42,931 nt of DNA, taken from Thermoplasmata archaeon. GTDB lineage: Archaea; Thermoplasmatota; Thermoplasmata; Lutacidiplasmatales; UBA184. The position numbers and the translations under genes are program-made. Numbering within the stretch: position 1 is the stretch's first letter; every line of letters starts with the position of its first letter. The notes below the pieces were generated by a model, which saw only the letters and a list, made by a program, of their open reading frames with translations, was not told the origin of the DNA and searched no databases. Shown here one piece after another: positions 22,140 through 29,719 of this stretch. The DNA is taken from contig JAKIWS010000012.1 in the NCBI GenBank assembly GCA_022749895.1, positions 1 through 42,931 on the forward strand, written 5' to 3'.

Positions 22140-23720
22140 TCAAACTCCCCCTGCCTTAGCACCTTCCCGCGGCGGCCGGGCGGCGACCCGGACCCCGTCC
22201 CGCCACGTCTCCAAGGCCACATGCTCGCGCGGGCGGACCGCGATGTCCAGGTCCGGGGCTCCGACCCGGACGAAGTCGGCGGGTGCGCCCTCGGAGATCC
22301 CCCAAGGCCCGGTCTCGTCGAGCGCACGAGCCGCGCCGACGGTGTAGGCAGCGACCGCCTCTTCCGGGGTGAGGCGCTCTGGAGCGAACCCCGGCGCGGT
22401 TCGTCGCCACGGCGCGCCGTCCACGGCCGCCCGCAGGCCGACCCACGGGTCGAACACATCGAACGGCGCGTCACTCGAACCGGCCAGGTTCACCCCCGCG
22501 TCGATCAGCGTGCGCCACGCGTAGGCTCCTCGGGCCCGCTCACTCCCCAATCGATCCGGGACCCACCCGTCGGTGATCGCGAAATTCGGCTGCACCACGG
22601 CCCATCCGGAAAAGGCGCCGAGCTTTTCGAGCAGCGACGGCGGAACTAGCGAGGCGTGCTCAAGGCGCGGGGACGGAATCGCGGGGTTCGCTTCGAAGAG
22701 GTCGAGCGCCCGCCTCAATGCCCGGTCGCCGATGGCATGGAGCGCCAGCGGAATCTGCTGCGCAGCGGCGTCCGCCCCGAGCTGGCGGAGGTCAGTGTCG
22801 GACCAGACCGGCACGCCGCACTCTCCCGGCGCGTCCACGTACGGCGAATCCAGCCACGCCGTACGCGCTCCGAATGAGCCGTCGGTGATGGCTTTGAGAC
22901 CGCGGACCAGCGACCGTTCCTCCTCCCGCACACGAAGCTCGGGAAGCGGCGTGCCTGCGCGCCAGAGGTCCGCCTGGGGATAGACGCGGATGCGGGTGGA
23001 CAGGGGCCGCGTGGTTACGAGTTCGGCGAGCACTGCGACCTCTTCCGGAGAGGAGTTAACGGTCGCCACGGTCGTGAGCCCCGTCGTCGCGGCCTCCTCG
23101 AGAACGACCCGCAACTCGGCGGGGGTTACTCTCGGCATCTGGTCGACGATCGGTTGCAGCCGGTCGAGCGCGCGCTCGTAGAGGAGTCCGTTCGGTCGTC
23201 CGTCGGACCCAGCGCCAAACCGCCCTCCGGCAAGGTCGGATGGCGTTTCGTGGACGTTGATCGCCTCGAGCGCGGCAGAGTTTACCGCGGCCGCGTGGCC
23301 GCAGGCTCGGTAGAGGATGACCGGCCGATCCCGCTCGACTCGGTCAATCTCGCGGCGCGTCGGGGCCTCCCGACCGGGAAACTCGCTCTCGTCCCAACCT
23401 CGGCCAACGATCGGTCCCACTGGATGCCGCTCTCCCCAGGATGCAACGCGGGCCGAGAGTTCGTCGAGGTCCCGCGCCCCTCGAAGCGGTACTCCTCGCC
23501 CACCGCGGACGATGGCCGTCAGATGCAAGTGCGGGTCGACGAGCCCGGGGATGACGAGGTGGCCGCCCAAAGCATGGACGGGGCACCCGACCGGTCGTCG
23601 TCGTCGGACCTCTTCGTTCGTGCCGACGGCCACGAACCGGCCCGACTCGACCAGGAACGCCTCCGCGTATCCCGAGCCGGTGAAGACGCGGCCGTCGACG
23701 AACGCGCCGTCCCCGCTCAT
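22140..23720 (-). CDS. Amidohydrolase of the YtcJ-like (Amidohydro_3) family
   Basis: 526 residues. The metal-binding start of the barrel is PGLVDPHLHLTA (HxH, near residues 58-69), with further family blocks GRGWDESEFPGR, RACGHAAAVNS, GLKAITDGSFGARTAW, LALHAIGDRALR, PRLEHASLV and LAGSSDAPFDVFDP. These are metal-dependent hydrolases of C-N bonds; the YtcJ group has mostly unknown substrates. Cytoplasmic. Preceded (same strand) by glnA with a strong hairpin between, and followed 12 nt later by a small unknown gene and truA. No TATA box is seen, so read-through from glnA is possible. Confidence 0.88.
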   Translation of the reverse strand: MSGDGAFVDGRVFTGSGYAEAFLVESGRFVAVGTNEEVRRRRPVGCPVHALGGHLVIPGLVDPHLHLTAIVRGGRGVPLRGARDLDELSARVASWGERHPVGPIVGRGWDESEFPGREAPTRREIDRVERDRPVILYRACGHAAAVNSAALEAINVHETPSDLAGGRFGAGSDGRPNGLLYERALDRLQPIVDQMPRVTPAELRVVLEEAATTGLTTVATVNSSPEEVAVLAELVTTRPLSTRIRVYPQADLWRAGTPLPELRVREEERSLVRGLKAITDGSFGARTAWLDSPYVDAPGECGVPVWSDTDLRQLGADAAAQQIPLALHAIGDRALRRALDLFEANPAIPSPRLEHASLVPPSLLEKLGAFSGWAVVQPNFAITDGWVPDRLGSERARGAYAWRTLIDAGVNLAGSSDAPFDVFDPWVGLRAAVDGAPWRRTAPGFAPERLTPEEAVAAYTVGAARALDETGPWGISEGAPADFVRVGAPDLDIAVRPREHVALETWRDGVRVAARPPREGAKAGGV

Positions 23721-23736
23721 CGTACCCTCGCGACGG

Positions 23737-23763
23737 GGGCCCGGGGACGGAGTCCCCGGGCCC
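23737..23763. terminator. Perfect 12-bp hairpin between glnA and the amidohydrolase gene
   Basis: GGGCCCGGGGAC, a GGA loop, then GTCCCCGGGCCC: an uninterrupted 12-bp stem. It lies 15 nt after the glnA stop in the direction of transcription and 17 nt before the amidohydrolase start. Without a T-tract it is not a classical archaeal terminator. It could protect the glnA mRNA 3' end or reduce read-through. Structure certain, role inferred. Confidence 0.6.
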
Positions 23764-23778
23764 GGGGGTTCGGCGACC

Positions 23779-25263
23779 CTAGACGTCGAGGTACCGGTAG
23801 AACTCGTACGGGTGCGGACGCAGGTTGAGCTGGAGCTGCTCTTCGCGCTTGAGCTCCTGCCACGTGTCGAGCACCGACGACGGGAACACCCCGTGGAGGA
23901 ATGCGTTGTCGCTCGCGAGGCATTCGAGCGCCTCCCCCAGCGACCCGGGTAGCTCGCGGATGGCGAGCTCCTTGCGTTTCGCCGGGGAGAGCTTGTAGAT
24001 GTCCGTGTCGACCGGGGCCGGTGGTTCCATCTTCTTTCGGATCCCGTCGAGCCCCGCGAGCGAGAGGGCCGCCTCGGTGAGGTAGATGTTCGCGGCGGAG
24101 TCCGGCGTCCGGTACTCGACCCGCTTCGCGGCCGGACGTCCCCGGTGGTAGAACGGGATCCGCACGTTCGCGGAACGGTTCGCCCGGCTCCAGGCGATGA
24201 ACACCGGGGCTTCGTAGCCGGGGACGAGACGGCGGTAGGAGTTCGTCGTGGGATTGGTGATCGCGCAGAGCGCCCGAGCGTGGTTCAGAAGGCCCCCCAC
24301 ATAGTACCGGCACGTCTGACTGACCTCGGCGTACGGGTCGTCCGCGTCGTAGAAGGCGTTCGTCCCCCCGCTCCAGATCGACTGGTTCATGTGCATGCCG
24401 ATCCCGTTGTCGCCGAACACGGGTTTCGGCATGAACGACGCGATCTTGCCGGCGCGGTGGGCGACATTCTTCACGACGTAGTGGACATCCTGGACGTGGT
24501 CCGCGGCGGGGACGAGGTCGTCGAACCGGATGTTGATCTCTCCCTGACCCGCGGTCGCGACCTCGTGGTGGTGGGCGTCCATCGTGATGTGGAAGCTGTC
24601 GGCGAGAATGTTGCACATCTCGCTCCGGAGCCCTTCGAGCGCATCGCCGGGCGCGGTGCGGTGGTACCCTTCTTTGAAGCGGATCGCCCCGTGGCCGTCC
24701 GGGGCCTGCCACGGCGCTTCCGAGCTCTCGATGAGGTACCCGGCCCCGCCCCACGCGTCGCGGACCGCGTGCGTCGAGGGGATCAGCTTGACCGAATCGA
24801 AGACGAAGAATTCGACCTCGGGGCCCCAGTACGACCGGTCGTAGCCCGCGTCGGCGAGGACCTGGACGGTTCGCCGCGCCATGCCGCGAGGATCGTGGCC
24901 ATACGGCTCCTTCGAGGCGCCCACGAGGATGTCGCAGATGAACCGTGCCGTCCCGCCGTGCTCCGCGCCCCACGGGATCGTGCCGAAGGTCGCCGGGTCG
25001 GGTTTCAGGATCATGTCGGATTCGTGGATTTCGCGGAAACCTCGGACCGACGAGCCGTCGAGCTTCGGAACCCCGCTCGCGAACGATTCCGCGTCGATCG
25101 TGTGCGATGGGACGTGGACGTGGTTGTACCCGCCGAACAGGTCGGTGTAGAACAGCTCGACCCAACGGATCCGCTGCGCCCGGATCTCGTCCAGGACCTG
25201 CTCCACCGCTCCGCCCTTGGTACCCGGGCCCTCGCTCCCCACTCCCTCCGCTGCCAACGCCAC
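23779..25263 (-). CDS. glnA: Glutamine synthetase, type I
   Basis: 494 residues. Makes glutamine from glutamate, ammonia and ATP as a dodecamer. Family marks in order: DLFGGYNHV, WGPEVEFFVFD (metal-binding Glu), the HHHEVATAGQGEINIRF block (metal and ammonium site), KPVFGDNGIGMHMNQS, ITNPTTNSYRRLVPGYEAPV (substrate loop) and EYRTPDSAANIYL. The segment TDIYKLSP carries a Tyr at the position that is adenylylated in beta-type enzymes; that control is not expected in archaea. The first 20 residues look like an unconserved extension. The GTG start at 25263 is about 35 nt after an AAGTAACC element. Faces the Lrp gene divergently, suggesting nitrogen- or amino-acid-linked control. Confidence 0.95.
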   Translation of the reverse strand: MALAAEGVGSEGPGTKGGAVEQVLDEIRAQRIRWVELFYTDLFGGYNHVHVPSHTIDAESFASGVPKLDGSSVRGFREIHESDMILKPDPATFGTIPWGAEHGGTARFICDILVGASKEPYGHDPRGMARRTVQVLADAGYDRSYWGPEVEFFVFDSVKLIPSTHAVRDAWGGAGYLIESSEAPWQAPDGHGAIRFKEGYHRTAPGDALEGLRSEMCNILADSFHITMDAHHHEVATAGQGEINIRFDDLVPAADHVQDVHYVVKNVAHRAGKIASFMPKPVFGDNGIGMHMNQSIWSGGTNAFYDADDPYAEVSQTCRYYVGGLLNHARALCAITNPTTNSYRRLVPGYEAPVFIAWSRANRSANVRIPFYHRGRPAAKRVEYRTPDSAANIYLTEAALSLAGLDGIRKKMEPPAPVDTDIYKLSPAKRKELAIRELPGSLGEALECLASDNAFLHGVFPSSVLDTWQELKREEQLQLNLRPHPYEFYRYLDV

Positions 25264-25344
25264 GCGATATCCCTCGCCCTCCCGACCCGTTCCGGTTACT
25301 TCAACCCTCGGGCGCGTCGATTGGACGAATGACCACCTTTCTCA

Positions 25345-25362
25345 CAAATGGCTTTAAATTTG
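25345..25362 (+). promoter_or_regulatory. Inverted repeat at the glnA-lrp divergent promoter
   Basis: CAAAT and ATTTG separated by 8 nt, overlapping the TATA-like TTTAAA about 35 nt before the Lrp ATG, in the only AT-rich patch between the two genes. Half-sites about one helical turn apart suit a dimeric Lrp-family regulator, so autoregulation and possibly glnA control are likely. Inferred. Confidence 0.5.
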
Positions 25363-25390
25363 CTCATATCATAGACATGTAGAGCCCTAG

Positions 25391-25876
25391 ATGTCCAGTC
25401 TCGATGAGACCGACCGGTCGATCCTGCAGGAGCTGAACATCGACGCGCGCCGCAGCCATCGGGAGATCGCGCACCGTCTTCGCATCTCCCCGACGACAGT
25501 GAGCCACCGGCTCGCACGTCTCGAGCGGGAAGGAGTCGTGCGCGGTTACATCCCGGTCCTCGACGACGAGCTCGTCGGCTTCGAACTGACGGCGACGATC
25601 GGGATCCGCATCTCCAAAGGGAAGCTCCGGGAGGTCGAAGAGCGACTCGCACGCGACCCACGCGCCTACGCGATCTACGATGTCACCGGCGATTTCGACG
25701 CGCTGTTGATCGGCCGATTCCGGGACCGTCGGGACCTGGACCGGTTCATCAAACACGCGCTCCAGGACCCCTACGTGGAGCGAACGTACACCCAGGTCGT
25801 GCTCAATCGGGTCAAGGAGGACCGGAGGGTCCCGGTCTCTGCGCGGACCCCCGACCGCGCGTCCGGCAACGCATAA
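25391..25876 (+). CDS. Lrp/AsnC-family transcriptional regulator
   Basis: 161 residues. N-terminal helix-turn-helix (residues 4-55: LDETDRSILQELNIDARRS, REIAHRL, SPTTVSHRLARLE), a linker, then the RAM ligand-binding domain (about 66-140, with YDVTGDFDALLIGRF). Lrp proteins sense amino acids and act as repressors or activators. The neighbouring glutamine synthetase, read the other way, is a natural target. The promoter region holds a palindrome that may be its own operator. The last 18 residues are an unconserved tail. Followed 37 nt later by the LsrF-like gene on the same strand. Confidence 0.92.
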   Translation: MSSLDETDRSILQELNIDARRSHREIAHRLRISPTTVSHRLARLEREGVVRGYIPVLDDELVGFELTATIGIRISKGKLREVEERLARDPRAYAIYDVTGDFDALLIGRFRDRRDLDRFIKHALQDPYVERTYTQVVLNRVKEDRRVPVSARTPDRASGNA

Positions 25877-25913
25877 GAGGCCTCGGCCGGCTCCGGGGCG
25901 AAGGTGCGCCACG

Positions 25914-26738
25914 ATGGATTGGGGATTGCGCAACCGACTGGCTCGAATGTTCCCGGAGCGCTCCGGAAACTCGGTCATGCTCGCCGTGGACCACGGCTAC
26001 TTCATGGGCCCGACCCGACGACTCGAGAATCCCCGGGCGACGATCACCCCGCTCCTCCCATACGCCGATGCCCTTGCGTTGACCCGCGGGGTGCTCCGCA
26101 CGAGCGTCGTGCCGGGAGCCACGACCCCGATCGTTCTGCGGGTCTCCGGCGGGGCGACGATCCTCAAGGACGACCTCTCCCACGAGACGATCACCACGTC
26201 GATGGACGATGCGCTCCGCCTGAATGCGAGCGCGGTGGCAATGTCGATCTTCGTCGGGGCCGCCCACGAGCACGAGAGCCTTGCGAACCTGGCGCAACTC
26301 GTCGACGACGGAGAATCCGTCGGGATGCCCGTCCTAGCAATCACGGCCGTGGGGAAGGAGCTCGAAAAACGCGATGCACGCTATCTCGCCCTCGCCTGCC
26401 GGGTCGCTGCGGAGCTCGGTGCCCACCTCGTCAAGACGTACTACTGCGACGACTTCACAAAGGTCGTCGAGGGATGCCCGGTTCCCCTCGTGGTGGCCGG
26501 GGGACCCAAGCTCGACAGCGACCGAGCCGCGCTGGAGCTCGCCCACGGGGCGATCGCCGACGGGGCGCGTGGGGTCGACATGGGCCGGAACATCTGGCAA
26601 TCCGACCACCCGGTGGCGATGTTGAAGGCGCTCCGGGGAATCGTCCACGACCACGCTACGGTGGACGAAGCGTACCAGATCCTCGAGCACGAGAAGGCCC
26701 GGACCACCGCCCCGGCGAACCGACCGGTCGCCGCGTGA
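25914..26738 (+). CDS. lsrF: LsrF-like class I aldolase/thiolase
   Basis: 274 residues. The sequence follows bacterial LsrF closely: MDWGLRNRLARMF, VMLAVDHGYFMGPT, ADALALTRGVLR, TSMDDALRLN, GMPVLAITAVGKE, HLVKTYYCDDF (Lys174 is the Schiff-base lysine) and GVDMGRNIWQSDHPVAM. LsrF performs the last step of autoinducer-2 breakdown, transferring acetyl from 3-hydroxy-5-phosphonooxypentane-2,4-dione to CoA. No lsrK, lsrG or transporter is nearby, and other DhnA-type aldolases share this fold, so the archaeal substrate may differ. Probably co-transcribed with the Lrp gene, or from CATAAGAG near 25871. Confidence 0.85.
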   Translation: MDWGLRNRLARMFPERSGNSVMLAVDHGYFMGPTRRLENPRATITPLLPYADALALTRGVLRTSVVPGATTPIVLRVSGGATILKDDLSHETITTSMDDALRLNASAVAMSIFVGAAHEHESLANLAQLVDDGESVGMPVLAITAVGKELEKRDARYLALACRVAAELGAHLVKTYYCDDFTKVVEGCPVPLVVAGGPKLDSDRAALELAHGAIADGARGVDMGRNIWQSDHPVAMLKALRGIVHDHATVDEAYQILEHEKARTTAPANRPVAA

Positions 26739-26756
26739 CCCGACGTCAGCGGATTG

Positions 26757-26762
26757 TTATAC
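26757..26762 (+). promoter_or_regulatory. TATA-like box of tRNA-Leu
   Basis: TTATAC 27 nt upstream (centre to start) of the tRNA-Leu 5' end at 26787. Confidence 0.6.
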
Positions 26763-26786
26763 GGGAATTTGGGTAGCGCCCCGCGC

Positions 26787-26871
26787 GCGGGGATTGCCAA
26801 GCCTGGCCAAAGGCGCCAGATTCAGGGTCTGGTCTCGTAGGAGTTCGTGGGTTCAAATCCCTCTCCCCGCA
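26787..26871 (+). tRNA. tRNA-Leu (anticodon CAG)
   Basis: 85 nt, class II with a long variable arm. Acceptor GCGGGGA/TCCCCGC, anticodon stem CCAGA/TCTGG with loop TTCAGGG giving CAG, T-loop TTCAAAT, discriminator A, no encoded CCA. The T-stem reads GTGGG/CCCTC and leaves one T-T mismatch. No intron. It marks the left edge of an AT-richer segment carrying a nucleotidyltransferase pair. Confidence 0.92.
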
Positions 26872-27000
26872 GCCCAACTCCACGGGGACGGTCTCTGACG
26901 GGATCACTGACCGAGGGCCGGAGCGTAAGCCGTCCCGTTCGTCGGGCACTATTCGAGGTCTCCCCACCGGGCCTCCTCTTCTGTCATAGTATGCATAAGA

Positions 27001-27010
27001 TATATTATAG
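27001..27010 (+). promoter_or_regulatory. TATA-rich promoter of the winged-helix/nucleotidyltransferase pair
   Basis: TATATTATAG, centred about 25 nt before the ATG at 27031, within a roughly 45-nt stretch of almost pure A/T that contrasts sharply with the surrounding DNA. Confidence 0.65.
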
Positions 27011-27030
27011 AGAAATGATATTAAACACTC

Positions 27031-27348
27031 ATGCGAACCAAAAACCTCTTCGGGAGCAGAGTGCGGGCCGGTACTCTCGAAACCTTGGCTTCCACATCCA
27101 AACCGCTGACGGCCTACCGACTGGCAAAGGTGATCGGGGCACAGCCGATTCAGGTCTTGACTATCCTCAAATCGTTACAATCGGACGTGGTGCAGCGTAC
27201 GGACCAAGGGTGGGTCCTGAGGAGCGATCCACTCCGTCGCTTTCTGCGGGACGAGCTGGGCCGGCGGGAGATCGAGCGACGCGTGGAGAAAGACGAGTTA
27301 CTGACTCGGCTAAGGTTGAAGCCGAGGCTCGGGCGTGGACGCAGCTGA
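27031..27348 (+). CDS. Winged-helix DNA-binding protein, putative antitoxin/regulator
   Basis: 105 residues. Helix-turn-helix core (TLETLASTSKPLTAYRLAKVIG, QVLTILKSL) and a wing (VVQRTDQGWVLRSD), in the style of ArsR/MarR-like archaeal regulators, then a charged C-terminal helix. It overlaps the next gene by 14 nt, a typical layout for a regulator or antitoxin with its nucleotidyltransferase partner. A strong TATA box 25 nt upstream gives a leaderless start. The segment is visibly less GC-rich than its neighbours, which suggests acquisition. Confidence 0.75.
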   Translation: MRTKNLFGSRVRAGTLETLASTSKPLTAYRLAKVIGAQPIQVLTILKSLQSDVVQRTDQGWVLRSDPLRRFLRDELGRREIERRVEKDELLTRLRLKPRLGRGRS

Positions 27349-27883
27349 GTTCGCTCGGATCATCAGAAAGGCGGGAACGCCCGAGGACCGGATAGCCTGG
27401 TTCGGCGCTCTACTCGCAAGGGAGGCCCGAAAGCCCGTTGAAGTAGTCGGGGGCTCGGCCATCGAGATCTACCTCTCCTCGGCGTCCTACGTCTCGCAAG
27501 CCGTCGATCTTGTTGGGGACCCCGCAGCGATCGAATCGGTTCTGCGCCGTTGGGGTTTCCGCCAACTGGAAGGGAGGAGCGGTCGAACCTACTGGACGGA
27601 CCAGATTGTAGGGCTGGTGGACCTCGTCGGACTCGCAGATCGCTCCGGCCTGTCTCCCCACAAGGTCTCGACTCCTTTTGGGCCGGTGACTCTGAGCGCA
27701 CCGGAACCTCTGATCATCCGTCGTTTGATGCGCGCGGATCGGGAGAATTCCGTAGACCGCTTCCGCCAAGCGGTTGCACTTGCCCGGATAGGGAATCTGG
27801 ATTGGGAGTATCTCCAAAGTGAAGCCCGGTATGAGAAGGTCGAGCCGGCGCTGAGGAGACTTCGGAAGCTCATCCAAACCTGA
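27335..27883 (+). CDS. Nucleotidyltransferase-fold protein (MNT/DUF6036-like)
   Basis: 182 residues. PVEVVGGSAIEIYLSSASYVS (34-54) is the GG-containing first loop and helix of the family. The catalytic strand reads QAVDLVG, so the second Asp (Asp58) is present but the usual first metal Asp is Ala56, hinting at altered or lost catalysis. The C-terminal half (PEPLIIRRLMRADRENSVDRFRQAVALAR) is the helical domain common to such proteins. The GTG start overlaps the winged-helix gene. Similar pairs are type IV-like toxin-antitoxin or abortive-infection modules. A second, different nucleotidyltransferase module is at 14373-15514. Confidence 0.75.
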   Translation: MDAAEFARIIRKAGTPEDRIAWFGALLAREARKPVEVVGGSAIEIYLSSASYVSQAVDLVGDPAAIESVLRRWGFRQLEGRSGRTYWTDQIVGLVDLVGLADRSGLSPHKVSTPFGPVTLSAPEPLIIRRLMRADRENSVDRFRQAVALARIGNLDWEYLQSEARYEKVEPALRRLRKLIQT

Positions 27884-28131
27884 AAGGGAATATTCGAGAC
27901 CATCCCCACACGAGCGGTCCTGCGCTTTTCGGGCTCACAATATCCCTTTAGGACCCTGAGGAGAAGTTTGGAACTTTTCGGCGTACCGGTACATTTCCTG
28001 GCGGATTGAGAAAGGGCACGTGACGGACGGCGCGTACCGCCGTTCGGGGGGAAGTTACGCATCGCGCCGATTCTCGATCATCGACCGGGCCCCGGACAAA
28101 CGGCCAGGCGTTGGGGGCGGACCATCGGAGG

Positions 28132-28620
28132 TTACTTCGCGACGTTCGTCGGCGGGAGGATCTCCCGCTCGACGAACTGCCGGAACGCCGGGTCGACCCA
28201 CTCGTGCATCTGCGCGTCTTTCCAATACTGGCCGAGCCTACCCTGCTGGAACGCGTTCTTCGTCCATTGGAGCCAGCCCGCCCAGTCGTTGTCGCTCAGG
28301 ATGCCGCGTTGTCGCATGTGGAAACAGTGGGCGCAGAAGAACATCACATAGTACGCGAACGCCGCCTCGGGGGCGAACGTGGCGCCGGGCCCGGACGTGG
28401 GGGGGACATCGTTGAGGACCCGAACGTATTCGGGTTTCTCCATGAAGATCTCCCCGATCCGATGGAGTTTCTCGTCCAGGTCGTTCATGACCCGCGCCTC
28501 GAGATCGGCCGAGAGCGCCTGGATCTGCCGGCGCGAAAAGTACACGGCGATCACGATGGCAATGATGATGGCGACGGTCTGTACGAGGGTGAGGAGCTCC
28601 GGGAAGTCGAGGTTCGCCAT
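28132..28620 (-). CDS. Single-helix membrane protein, unknown
   Basis: 162 residues from the ATG at 28620; an ATG 30 nt upstream (28650) is possible. One N-terminal membrane helix (about 9-32: LLTLVQTVAIIIAIVIAVYF) followed by RRQIQAL and a soluble cytoplasmic domain with aromatic and His/Cys-rich patches (YYVMFFCAHCFHMRQRG) and W-containing helices. Similar single-helix plus helical-domain proteins are widespread in bacteria and archaea with no assigned function. No clear TATA box. Confidence 0.7.
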   Translation of the reverse strand: MANLDFPELLTLVQTVAIIIAIVIAVYFSRRQIQALSADLEARVMNDLDEKLHRIGEIFMEKPEYVRVLNDVPPTSGPGATFAPEAAFAYYVMFFCAHCFHMRQRGILSDNDWAGWLQWTKNAFQQGRLGQYWKDAQMHEWVDPAFRQFVEREILPPTNVAK

Positions 28621-28845
28621 GGCGCACCCGAGGCGGGTCGGCTTCATCAAGGCAGAGCCGCGGCAGTTGCAACACCTCCGCCCACCCGGTCTCCACCTTC
28701 CGGCGCGGCCGTCACTCCCGATAGCGTTGCAGCCGCCCCCGCGAGGGTGCGTTGCGTTCAGAAACCGACCCTAGCCAACGGGGAAATACCTCGCCCGGCT
28801 GACGATAGCGGCGTCCGGTGAAGGCCGGCGCCGAAAGAGATTCCG

Positions 28846-29298
28846 ATGACCGTCGATTTTGAGTTGAAGAAGAGCCCGAAGACCCGCGTCGCCAGCATCG
28901 ACTACCGCGGCCCCTGGAAGGAGAACCACCTCCGCAAGGAGTTCGGCGATCTCGTCAGGTGGGCCACGGCGAACAAGGTGAAGACCGGTGCGTGGATCTT
29001 CCGGGAGCGCGGGGAAAAGCGGCACCAGGCGTGCCTCGTGCTCAAGGGGCCGGCAACGTCGAAGGGCCGTGTCAAGATCCGCACGATCCCGGCCACGTGG
29101 GTGGCGAGGGTCACGTTCGACCCCGAGGTCGTCTCGCCCCGGGTGATCTACCACGGGCTCAACGATTGGACCAAGTGGCGGAAAAAGGACAAGACCATCA
29201 AGGGCGTCGGGACCAGCCGCGAGGTCTACGCGGGCGACCCGTGGTCCGACAAGAAGGCCTGGTCGATGGCGACCGTCGAATTCGTCGTCCGCAAGTAA
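28846..29298 (+). CDS. GyrI-like small-molecule-binding domain protein
   Basis: 150 residues. Begins MTVDFELKKSPKTRVASIDYRGPW, with the strand-helix-strand of a GyrI/SOUL-type effector-binding domain, a loop with NKVKTGAWIF, and a second half repeating the pattern (RVTFDPEVVSPRVIYHGLNDWTKW). No DNA-binding domain is attached. Such stand-alone domains bind or neutralise small molecules. The ATG at 28846 has a weak TATA candidate (AAATACC near 28785) too far upstream to be decisive. Confidence 0.65.
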   Translation: MTVDFELKKSPKTRVASIDYRGPWKENHLRKEFGDLVRWATANKVKTGAWIFRERGEKRHQACLVLKGPATSKGRVKIRTIPATWVARVTFDPEVVSPRVIYHGLNDWTKWRKKDKTIKGVGTSREVYAGDPWSDKKAWSMATVEFVVRK

Positions 29299-29349
29299 CC
29301 ACCCGATAGTCGGCCCCGTCTGCGCACGCGTCGAGTAGGGGGTACGACG

Positions 29350-29673
29350 GTGCCGACGCGACGACGTCGCCCGCGCGCGCGACCCCCGCGTCGGACCCCC
29401 CCTCGGGTCGCGGAGGAACCGGTCCTCGAGATCCGGATGCGGGAAGCGGGTCCCCCCGCCACCGGTCCATCGGGAATGCCACGGTTCGATCCCCCCCATC
29501 TTCACGCGGTCTGCCGGAACTGCGGTCGCATCGTCGAGGTCGTCCCGATGCCCGACGACCTCCCCGCGCTCTTCGCCCTGACGAAGCGCCGCCCGGACGG
29601 ATGGACGTTCGACGCGATGACGGTCGCGTTCACCGGCCTCTGCGCGCGGTGCCGCCAAGGGTCGCCACCTTGA
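29350..29673 (+). CDS. Fur C-terminal-domain-like zinc protein lacking the winged helix
   Basis: 107 residues. The C-terminal part HLHAVCRNCGRIVEV ... FTGLCARCRQ carries two CxxC pairs and the His-x-x-Cys start of the Fur dimerisation/metal domain, but the winged-helix half of Fur is missing. The N-terminal 30 residues are Arg/Pro-rich and probably disordered. Start choice is uncertain: GTG 29350 is used, while an ATG near 29437 or 29476 would leave only the zinc domain. It could be a metal-responsive partner or a relic of a split regulator. Adjacent to the iron alcohol dehydrogenase gene. Confidence 0.6.
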   Translation: MPTRRRRPRARPPRRTPPRVAEEPVLEIRMREAGPPATGPSGMPRFDPPHLHAVCRNCGRIVEVVPMPDDLPALFALTKRRPDGWTFDAMTVAFTGLCARCRQGSPP

Positions 29674-29719
29674 GGGTCGCTCCCCGGCGCCGCCTTCGCC
29701 CGCCGGGGCGCCGTCCTTG

